Below are positions 1 through 5,087 of a stretch of 7,174 nucleotides of DNA, one piece after another. Below the pieces are notes generated by a model, which ran no database searches, was not told the origin of the DNA, and saw only the letters and a program-made list of their open reading frames with translations. Positions within the stretch are counted from its first letter, which is position 1. Each line of letters begins with the position of its first letter. The DNA comes from an uncultured Collinsella sp. (GTDB taxonomy: Bacteria; Actinomycetota; Coriobacteriia; Coriobacteriales; Coriobacteriaceae). Made by a program: the position numbers and the translations under genes. The DNA is taken from NCBI GenBank assembly GCA_902494465.1, contig CABUTH010000099.1, positions 1-7,174 on the forward strand. Reading direction: 5' to 3'.

Positions 1-1288
1 AGCAGAAATCCTCAAATTGGTCGACGATTCCAAACTGGTATCTGGGGATATCGCTGTCCGGATCCCCGGCTCGCGAATCGTAAGGCTCCGATGAAAAGAG
101 TTCTTTGAACTTCATGCCGGCATGCATGTACGCCTTGTTATCGAGCAGGTCGTAGACAAAATCGAGGTACTCGTCGCCGCCGCGCACGCGCATTTGCGTG
201 CTTAGGTTGAACTCTTCGGTTTCAATACCCGCTTCTTCGAGTTGATTGAGTCGCTGCTCAAGGCCATCTCGGTTGAGTCCCGATGCGCGGACTTGCTGTT
301 TGGGGTCATAGAACAGGTACGATTTGTCGCAGCATTTGAAAATCCAATCCACCTGGCTGCTCGTGCGCGGCAAGTTGAGTCGTTCACATGTGTTGTAGAA
401 AGCTCCGATGCCGGCGCCGGCGGATAAGTAGTTTCCCAGTCGGTGCGCCTCGTCGACAAGCAAGATGTCATACCGATCGTTTTTTGTGACGTCGCTGGGG
501 CTCAGGATATCGCCGGGCTTTAACCCGGGGAGGAAGTGCGTGAGTTTTTTGAGCGTCTTGCTCAGAGACTCCATGGGCGTCACGAAGCCGACCCGCAGGC
601 CGGAAAGGTTCGGCTCATTTTTGATTTTGAACATGAGACTGATGGCGAGGATTGTTTTGCCTGTTCCCGGCGCGCCGTTCACGACGGTTACGCGCTCTTT
701 CTTGGGCCCGCCGTGTTTAATGTCTTCATGCTCTTGCTCGAGCCGCCTGTAAATCGCCTCAATCGTTTCGTATTGATCGGGCGTGAGCGTCTTGAAGGGC
801 GAGAATTTGAACAGGTCAGTGTTCTCGAGCTCTTCGATGGGGCGGATCGCATAGTTCTCTTCGCGAAGTTTCGACCAGAGGTCTCTGAACTTCTGGCGAT
901 ACTGAGGTCGCTCAAAATAATCGAACTGGGCATAGCCATTGTTGGCGTTGGTTACCTGGTATTTTTCGTCAGCGCAGAACAGCTCGATAAGTCGATTCTC
1001 AAACTCAAATGTTGCTGACTGATTGAAGGTCGGATTGTCAATCAGAAGGGTCCGGTCGAAGTCTTTGTCCACGTTTGCGGCGTGTTGCTTCATGCGGCGT
1101 CGATAATTGGTCGTTTGACCGATGTACGCCGTTTTGTTTTTGCTGTTGGTCAGGATGTAGAGAACAGGCCAGCTTTCGTCGTGGTGCGACCCTGGATTTG
1201 GCGTGCCAAAGTCTTGCAGCGATTCGCTTGTCTCGAAGGGCTGGGGCAGGGGAAGCGTGTATTGCCGAAGGGCGAACTCGTTACTCAT
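1..1288 (-). CDS. GIY-YIG nuclease / DUF2075 (Schlafen-like) superfamily-1 DNA/RNA helicase fusion, partial
   Basis: Translating the minus strand from the ATG at 1288 gives 429 codons without a stop up to the window edge, so the C-terminus is missing. Residues about 41-110 form a GIY-YIG endonuclease-like domain: VLYILTN (42-48) is the GIY half, AYIGQT (54-59) the YIG half, followed by RRRMKQH (63-69) and a helix with candidate catalytic glutamates in FEFENRLIE (94-102). From about residue 165 a P-loop helicase domain begins: Walker A NGAPGTGKT (204-212), Walker B ILLVDEAH (275-282), YDPKQ (327-331) and a motif STQMRVRGGDEY (363-374) typical of DUF2075 proteins. Family knowledge: these are predicted ATP-dependent nucleic-acid helicases/nucleases of largely unknown role. 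The start codon overlaps the stop of the upstream MazG-like gene (ATGAGTAA), indicating translational coupling. Base composition is more A/T-rich than in genes to the right, which suggests acquisition by transfer. The domain call is strong; the biological role is inferred. Confidence 0.88.
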   Translation of the reverse strand, partial: MSNEFALRQYTLPLPQPFETSESLQDFGTPNPGSHHDESWPVLYILTNSKNKTAYIGQTTNYRRRMKQHAANVDKDFDRTLLIDNPTFNQSATFEFENRLIELFCADEKYQVTNANNGYAQFDYFERPQYRQKFRDLWSKLREENYAIRPIEELENTDLFKFSPFKTLTPDQYETIEAIYRRLEQEHEDIKHGGPKKERVTVVNGAPGTGKTILAISLMFKIKNEPNLSGLRVGFVTPMESLSKTLKKLTHFLPGLKPGDILSPSDVTKNDRYDILLVDEAHRLGNYLSAGAGIGAFYNTCERLNLPRTSSQVDWIFKCCDKSYLFYDPKQQVRASGLNRDGLEQRLNQLEEAGIETEEFNLSTQMRVRGGDEYLDFVYDLLDNKAYMHAGMKFKELFSSEPYDSRAGDPDSDIPRYQFGIVDQFEDFC

Positions 1289-1640
1289 GGTGGTCCGCCT
1301 TTCTGTATTCGCTGGAGCTGGTGTCGACGGGATAGCGCTCGCCGTTGCGTTTGAGTTTGGACGAGAGCGCCTTTGGGAGGTCGATTCCGTTTAGATCGGC
1401 GAAACGCAGGAGAAAGAGGAGCGTGTCAGCGACTTCGTCTTCGATGGCTTGGCGCTGATCAGGGTTATCGAACATTTCTGCAATGCGCTCGTCGCTCATA
1501 AAGCGGAAAAGCTGAAGGAGTTCGGAGGACTCTGTCGCTATGCCGATGGCAAGTTCCTTTGGAGTGTGATATTTGCGCCAATCGCGCGCATCACAAAAAT
1601 CCCTGACTTGTTCCGTCATGGCAGTGAGCTTGTCCATCAT
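1281..1640 (-). CDS. MazG/RS21-C6 (dCTPase-like) nucleotide pyrophosphohydrolase
   Basis: A 119-residue all-alpha protein of the usual length for single-domain MazG-like enzymes. The family's Mg2+-binding pattern ExxE...ExxD is present: E37-S-S-E40 and E69-V-A-D72, separated by 28 residues. The opening, with RDWRKYHTPKELAIGIATE, is characteristic of the RS21-C6/DCTPP1 branch, which hydrolyses (d)NTPs, often dCTP or modified nucleotides, to the monophosphate and pyrophosphate in the cytoplasm; the substrate here cannot be read from sequence. The start is the first of two adjacent ATGs (1640 and 1637), with a GGGAGG ribosome binding site 6 nt upstream of the first. The stop overlaps the start of the GIY-YIG/helicase gene by 8 nt, so the two form an operon. 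A nucleotide-depleting or nucleotide-sanitising role beside a nuclease-helicase is inferred from this coupling. Confidence 0.88.
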   Translation of the reverse strand: MMDKLTAMTEQVRDFCDARDWRKYHTPKELAIGIATESSELLQLFRFMSDERIAEMFDNPDQRQAIEDEVADTLLFLLRFADLNGIDLPKALSSKLKRNGERYPVDTSSSEYRKADHHE

Positions 1641-1668
1641 CCGTAACCTCCCTGATGTTCATTATTTT

Positions 1669-1698
1669 ATTATGGCCGTATCTGGAGTTTATTGCACA
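1669..1698 (-). promoter_or_regulatory. Candidate promoter of the MazG-like/helicase operon
   Basis: Read on the minus strand, a -10-like CATAAT (1669-1674) lies 18 nt downstream of a weak -35-like TGTGCA (1693-1698). It sits about 30 nt upstream of the start codon in an A/T-rich pocket (ATAATAAAATAATG). The -10 matches consensus at 5 of 6 positions and the -35 at 4 of 6. It is the only reasonable promoter seen in the 112-nt gap to the divergent small gene. Confidence 0.35.
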
Positions 1699-1752
1699 TC
1701 AGTTGGGACGTGCGGTTTGTCCGGTCGCGATTGCCCGGTAGGAGGATTCACC

Positions 1753-1944
1753 GTGAAGATTAAAGTCGATGTTGACCAGCTGCGCGAGAGCCTGCTCGAC
1801 CGCGCGGGGAGTGCGGCGGGCGTGGGCTTTCCGACCGCCATGCTCGACGTAGTGGATATCGAGGACGAGTCGCCCCAAGAGCTCCTGGCCCGAGCCGAAC
1901 GCGAAGGCCTCGATCTCCGCGACTTTGCCGTCGACGATGACTAA
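1753..1944 (+). CDS. Small acidic protein of unknown function (63 aa)
   Basis: A GTG start at 1753 is preceded by a very good ribosome binding site, GGAGG at 1741-1745 with a 7-nt spacer, and gives a 63-residue protein. The frame stays open further upstream to an ATG at 1573, but that stretch overlaps the MazG-like gene antisense and has no ribosome binding site, so the short form is preferred. The protein starts KIKVDVDQLRESLLDRAG, has a Gly/Ala turn (SAAGVGFPTAMLDV), then an acidic helix ESPQELLARAEREGLDLRDF and ends in DDD. No membrane segment, signal peptide or cysteine is present. The layout resembles short uncharacterised proteins I recall from Firmicutes and Actinobacteria with a 'DxxRLRxDLxDYxGTA...DLxxVExASxEEL' pattern; that link is from memory. 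It converges on the antiporter gene with 29 nt between stop codons. Function unknown. Confidence 0.75.
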   Translation: MKIKVDVDQLRESLLDRAGSAAGVGFPTAMLDVVDIEDESPQELLARAEREGLDLRDFAVDDD

Positions 1945-1973
1945 CCCCTTCCCAAATTAGCTACCCCTAGCCA

Positions 1974-3575
1974 CTACGATGCCAGCGTGGCGATGACGGC
2001 TTCGTCGCCGGCGTATATTAGGGTGTCGCCGTCGGGGATGATCGTTTGGCCTTCGCGCTTGAGCATCACGACGATGAACGGGTGCTTGCCCTGCGGCACG
2101 TCGCGCAGGCGCTGACCGGCCAGGCGACCGTGGGGCGTCACGGTGACCTCGCGCAGCGTAACCTCGGCACGCTCTTCGAACGTTGGGGCTGCCATCACCA
2201 GCAGATCGCCTTCCTGGATCACGGTGTCGCCATTGGGCAGTACCGGATGCGCCTCGTCGCGCAGCACCAGGACCACGAGCATGTCCGTCGCGCTGCCAAT
2301 ATCGGCGAGCGAGCGCCCGGCAAACGGATGGCCAGCGCCCACCTTGAGCTTGACGAACGACATGCCGTCTTCGTCGCGATAGTCGTTAAAGGTGCGGCGC
2401 ACGTCGCCGGCCGCATCGATCATATCGAGTTTCTTCGCCACCGCCGGCAGTAGCGAACCCTGCACCACAATGCTCGATACGGCAATCACAAACACCAGGT
2501 CAAATAGGTCGTGTCCGCCGGGAACGCCGGCCACCACAGCAAAGAGGCTAAAGACGACCGAAGCCGCGCCGCGCAAGCCCGCCCAGCTTACGAGCGCAAC
2601 CTGGCGAGGGCTCGTCTTAAAGGGCGCCAGCAGCAGACCGACGGCGATGGGGCGGCTCGCAAAGAGCATAAACGCCATGAGCGCCAGGCCCGGCAGCAGC
2701 ATTTGCGGCAGGCGGGCGGGCGTCACGAGCAGGCCGAGCAAAAAGAAAATGGTCATCTCGGCCATCTCGGTGAGGGTGTCGAAGAAGTGCGCCATCTCGA
2801 CCTTGCCGGTGATGTCGCTCGCGCCCAGCACAATGCCGGCCAGGTACACGGCCAAAAAGCCGTTGCCACCCAGGTAGCTCGGCAGCGCGTAGGCGATGAT
2901 CGCCACAGCGAACAAAAAGATAGTCTGCGCGCCCTCGGCCGTTGCGTGTGCGCGTTCAATCAGACGGCTGGATGTCCAACCGATAGCAAGGCCCAGCCCC
3001 ACGCCTAGGATGATCTGCTTGGCCAGCAGCACGGGGATGTTAATGTCGCCGCCGGCCGCGAGTGTGGCGAGCACGGCGGTGAGCATGTAGGCGACGGGGT
3101 CGTTGGAGCCCGATTCGACCTCGAGCAGCGAGTCGGTGCCGCCCCTCAGCGACAGGCTGTGCTCGCGCAGCACGCTAAAGACGCTGGCCGCGTCGGTGGA
3201 TGCCACGACCGATCCCAGCAGCAGGCCACCAATCCAGTCAAAACCCAGCACGAAGTGCGCAAACGCACCCGTAATGCCGGCAGTGATGACGACGCCGAGC
3301 GTGCTCAGCAGTACCGCGGGCACGGCAACGGGTTTGGCACGGTCGATATTGGTGTTAAAGCCGCCGTAGAACATGATGAACAGCAGCGCCGTGCTGCAGA
3401 CGGTTTCGGTGAGCGCGTAGTCGCTAAATTCGATGTGCGCCGGCCCGTTGACGCCCAACAGCATGCCGAGCGCGATAAAGATGAGCAGGGTGGGGAAGGG
3501 GAGTTTTTTGCCGACGGGCTTGATGGTCAGGCACAGAATAATAACGAGGCCGATAAAGAGAAGGATCTGGTTCAT
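1974..3575 (-). CDS. CPA1-type potassium/proton antiporter (NhaP2/CvrA-like) with two TrkA-C domains
   Basis: This 533-residue inner-membrane antiporter is predicted to exchange cytoplasmic K+ (or Na+) for H+, contributing to pH and ion homeostasis. Residues 1-380 form the roughly 12-13 hydrophobic segments of the Na+/H+ exchanger fold. Key transport motifs are visible: ASTDAASVFSVLR (125-137) and EVESGSNDPVAYML (152-165), the latter carrying the ND pair of electroneutral exchangers, plus WAGLRGAASV (331-340). The soluble tail contains two TrkA-C/RCK-C-like repeats, about 406-464 and 474-533, each with the L-P-N/D-G-D-T-x-I-x-x-GD signature (LPNGDTVIQEGD, IPDGDTLIYAGD). These are probable ligand-gating modules. 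Length and architecture match NhaP2/CvrA; exact ion specificity is unresolved. The ATG at 3575 has AGGAG upstream, at a rather long 12-nt spacing. It appears to be a single-gene unit, divergent from the phosphoesterase gene. Confidence 0.9.
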   Translation of the reverse strand: MNQILLFIGLVIILCLTIKPVGKKLPFPTLLIFIALGMLLGVNGPAHIEFSDYALTETVCSTALLFIMFYGGFNTNIDRAKPVAVPAVLLSTLGVVITAGITGAFAHFVLGFDWIGGLLLGSVVASTDAASVFSVLREHSLSLRGGTDSLLEVESGSNDPVAYMLTAVLATLAAGGDINIPVLLAKQIILGVGLGLAIGWTSSRLIERAHATAEGAQTIFLFAVAIIAYALPSYLGGNGFLAVYLAGIVLGASDITGKVEMAHFFDTLTEMAEMTIFFLLGLLVTPARLPQMLLPGLALMAFMLFASRPIAVGLLLAPFKTSPRQVALVSWAGLRGAASVVFSLFAVVAGVPGGHDLFDLVFVIAVSSIVVQGSLLPAVAKKLDMIDAAGDVRRTFNDYRDEDGMSFVKLKVGAGHPFAGRSLADIGSATDMLVVLVLRDEAHPVLPNGDTVIQEGDLLVMAAPTFEERAEVTLREVTVTPHGRLAGQRLRDVPQGKHPFIVVMLKREGQTIIPDGDTLIYAGDEAVIATLAS

Positions 3576-3689
3576 GGATGGTGTCCGCTCCTGGGTGGTT
3601 GGCGTGGCACGGTCAGTTGTCTGCGGTTATTTGTACCCAAAGATGGTGGGTTTATGGGGTTCGATTGCGGGCGTGCGCGATATCGTCAT

Positions 3690-3704
3690 AGACGGCTGCC
3701 GTCT
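3690..3704. repeat. 15-bp palindrome in the antiporter/phosphoesterase intergenic region
   Basis: AGACGGC-T-GCCGTCT has perfect 7-bp arms around a single central base. It lies between the divergent start codons, 115 nt from the antiporter start and 125 nt from the phosphoesterase start. A one-base loop cannot form an RNA hairpin at full length, so a protein-binding site is likelier than a terminator, but no specific regulator can be named. Confidence 0.45.
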
Positions 3705-3724
3705 TTGCCTCTGCTCGGAAACCC

Positions 3725-3753
3725 TTTCCAGCTTTATTGCAACGGAGTACAAT
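3725..3753 (+). promoter_or_regulatory. Candidate promoter of the metallophosphoesterase gene
   Basis: TTTCCA (3725-3730, 4 of 6 matches to the -35 consensus) and TACAAT (3748-3753, 5 of 6 to the -10) are separated by the ideal 17 nt. The site is 75 nt upstream of the ATG at 3829, which would leave a 5' leader of about 70 nt containing the overlapping palindromes at 3765-3781. Confidence 0.5.
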
Positions 3754-3764
3754 GGGTAACGTTT

Positions 3765-3781
3765 AAGTTCAACTTGAAGTT
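3765..3781. promoter_or_regulatory. Overlapping palindromes, possible regulator-binding site
   Basis: The 17-bp AAGTTCAACTTGAAGTT contains three overlapping odd palindromes: AAGTT-C-AACTT, TTCAA-C-TTGAA and AACTT-G-AAGTT. Sites of this type resemble the operators of MerR-family activators, as judged by eye. It lies just downstream of the candidate -10 for the phosphoesterase gene, a roadblock position rather than the usual MerR position between -35 and -10. No regulator gene is in the window. Confidence 0.4.
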
Positions 3782-3828
3782 TTAGTTGCGGCGCCGGGCT
3801 TCCGCTGCAATGCAAAGAGAGGCGTACC

Positions 3829-4668
3829 ATGGCGATCTATGTGACATCTGATGCTCACGGGCACGTGCGTGCGCTTGACGAGGCCCTGTCTAAGATTTCG
3901 CTGGCGTCCGACGACACGCTGTACGTGCTGGGCGACATGATCGATCGCGGGCCCGATCCGGTCGGCGTTATTAAGCTCGTGCGCTCGCTGCCCAACGCCC
4001 GCGTGCTCAAGGGCAATCACGAGCAGATCATGCTCGATGCCATCATTGGCCAGGATCCGCTCGATGCCGAGACCTGGGATATCAACGGTGGCTGGACGAC
4101 GCGCGAGCAGCTCAACGACATGGAATTTGAGGCATACGAGGAGCTCGTGCGATGGATGGCTGCGCTGCCGCTCTACGCGGTGGCCGAGACCGAGGAGCGC
4201 CCGTATCTGCTGGTACATGCTGGAATCGAGATGAAGGCGGCGCGCGCGTTTTTACTTGAGCATGGCGTCGATTGTGCCGATGGCGTCGGAGCGGTGGGTG
4301 CCGATCGCGAACTGCTGCAGCAGATGCTCGCGGTGCAGTCGTCCGATGACCTGCTGTGGATTCGTCACGGCTATTGGGATGCGCCGACGGGACTGCTTTC
4401 TGCCGAGGGCGAGGGCCCGGTCGTGGTGAGCGGCCACACGCCCACGGTGTCGCTTGGGCGCTATTGCGAGGTTGGCGGCCTGGCGGGGCTCGATGAGGAG
4501 TCGGGCCGCGGGCAGATTGTGCGCCTGGGTGGCGAGGATGCCGCCGGCGTGCCCGATCGCATCGATATCGACTGCGCTGCCGCCACCGGCTCCGAGTTCG
4601 GTCGCGTCGGGATCCTGCGCCTGGATGATGGTGCGGAGTTCTACGAGAATATCAACCCGGGCGAATAA
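3829..4668 (+). CDS. Calcineurin-like metallophosphoesterase (PP2A/ApaH-type, serine/threonine phosphatase family)
   Basis: A 279-residue soluble enzyme with every hallmark of the binuclear-metal phosphoesterase fold: DAH (D8, H10), GDMIDRG (35-41), GNHE (62-65), VHAG (129-132) and SGHTP (201-205). The GDxxDRG/GNHE combination groups it with bacterial protein phosphatases of the PrpA/PrpE kind and with ApaH diadenosine tetraphosphatases; the motifs show that it is catalytically intact but do not decide between phosphoprotein and Np4N substrates. The C-terminal IDIDCAA (245-251) matches the 'IDIDCG' strand near the end of this family. The ATG at 3829 follows a GAGAGG ribosome binding site with a 6-nt spacer. 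The gene is monocistronic: divergent from the antiporter upstream and convergent with the flippase downstream. A 9-bp stem-loop lies 7 nt after the stop. Confidence 0.88.
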   Translation: MAIYVTSDAHGHVRALDEALSKISLASDDTLYVLGDMIDRGPDPVGVIKLVRSLPNARVLKGNHEQIMLDAIIGQDPLDAETWDINGGWTTREQLNDMEFEAYEELVRWMAALPLYAVAETEERPYLLVHAGIEMKAARAFLLEHGVDCADGVGAVGADRELLQQMLAVQSSDDLLWIRHGYWDAPTGLLSAEGEGPVVVSGHTPTVSLGRYCEVGGLAGLDEESGRGQIVRLGGEDAAGVPDRIDIDCAAATGSEFGRVGILRLDDGAEFYENINPGE

Positions 4669-4675
4669 CCTTGTT

Positions 4676-4697
4676 CCGCCGTTCTACCGAACGGCGG
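4676..4697. terminator. Perfect 9-bp stem-loop after the phosphoesterase gene
   Basis: CCGCCGTTC (4676-4684) and GAACGGCGG (4689-4697) form a perfect GC-rich stem with the four-base loop TACC, starting 7 nt after the stop codon. There is no T-run on either side, so it is at best a weak intrinsic terminator; mRNA 3'-end protection or a Rho-assisted stop are alternatives. Confidence 0.55.
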
Positions 4698-4707
4698 TCA
4701 CGTTGAC

Positions 4708-4812
4708 GCTGCGCAGCCCCGAAGCACCCCATCTTGTCGCTCAAACCGTCGCTCGCGTACAGAAGTACGCGTCGTTCCTCTTTCGTGCCAACCTGGGGCA
4801 CTTCGAGACTGC
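4708..4812. repeat. Nested imperfect inverted repeat, about 100 nt
   Basis: An outer pairing of GCAG (4713-4716) with CTGC (4809-4812) continues inward as CGAAGCACCCCA (4720-4731) against TGGGGCACTTCG (4794-4805), with 10 of 12 positions paired. The centre holds a perfect 7-bp hairpin, CGCGTAC (4754-4760) with GTACGCG (4765-4771) and loop AGAA. The left end starts in the 10-bp palindrome GCTGCGCAGC (4708-4717). The region lies between converging gene ends, so it is not promoter DNA. It may be a dispersed repeat or a structured RNA; no coding gene is supported. Confidence 0.5.
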
Positions 4813-4835
4813 TCGCTGTCGGTGCCTAAACATCG

Positions 4836-4868
4836 ATGATTATTCTGGGACGGGGATTCAATAATCAT
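4836..4868. repeat. A/T-rich 9-bp perfect inverted repeat
   Basis: ATGATTATT (4836-4844) is followed after 15 nt by its exact reverse complement AATAATCAT (4860-4868). The spacer carries CGGGGATTC, a 9-mer that recurs at 4977-4985 inside the neighbouring hairpin element. Arms are A/T-rich in a GC-rich genome. The role is unknown. Confidence 0.5.
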
Positions 4869-4883
4869 TTGGCTGCTCGCTGG

Positions 4884-5006
4884 CTAAGTGAGTAGACTTT
4901 TTTGGAAATGCCGAGCACCCAACATATTTGCCTCTATAAAACCGCAGGTCACAGACTTGTGCTTTGTCGGTGTGGTCGGGGATTCGGTAAAAGGCTACTC
5001 ACTTAG
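4884..5006. repeat. 123-bp hairpin element with 12-bp perfect terminal inverted repeats
   Basis: CTAAGTGAGTAG (4884-4895) and CTACTCACTTAG (4995-5006) are exact reverse complements. After a single mismatch the pairing resumes with CTTTT (4897-4901) and AAAAG (4989-4993), and further in with CCGA and CACC (4911-4914, 4916-4919) against GGTG and TCGG (4969-4972, 4976-4979). The whole element can therefore fold as one long interrupted hairpin. There is no coding frame inside and no obvious target-site duplication outside. It lies between two converging genes. Alternatives are a small non-autonomous mobile element, a dispersed palindromic repeat, or a structured small RNA. Confidence 0.6.
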
Positions 5007-5036
5007 TTTTGCGTGATGCTTATTGTTCGCACCGAG

Positions 5037-5079
5037 ACCCCAACTGGGGTGATTCCATCGCAAACTCCGGTTACCGGGG
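5037..5079. terminator. Two short GC hairpins downstream of the flippase gene
   Basis: CTCCGG (5065-5070) pairs with CCGGGG (5074-5079) around TTA, including one G-T pair. ACCCC (5037-5041) pairs with GGGGT (5046-5050) around AACT. On the minus strand the first begins 8 nt beyond the flippase stop and the second about 37 nt beyond it. Neither is followed by a T-run, so termination is only possible, not established. Confidence 0.3.
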
Positions 5080-5087
5080 GCAGCTAA

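Noticed and set aside
1573..1752. Longer start for the small acidic protein
   Set aside because: The extra 60 residues lie antisense to the MazG-like gene and its promoter region and lack a ribosome binding site; the GTG at 1753 has an excellent one.
3690..3710. Intrinsic terminator at the AGACGGC palindrome
   Set aside because: The full stem would leave a one-base loop, only three T's follow, and there is no gene ending nearby.
3159..3785. Plus-strand open frame of 208 codons opposite the antiporter start
   Set aside because: Its first two thirds are antisense to clear antiporter coding sequence; the remainder is promoter region with palindromes.
4454..4864. Plus-strand open frame of 136 codons spanning the phosphoesterase end and the spacer
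   Set aside because: Half of it overlaps the phosphoesterase gene in another frame and the rest reads through the hairpins at 4676-4697 and 4708-4812; there is no ribosome binding site.
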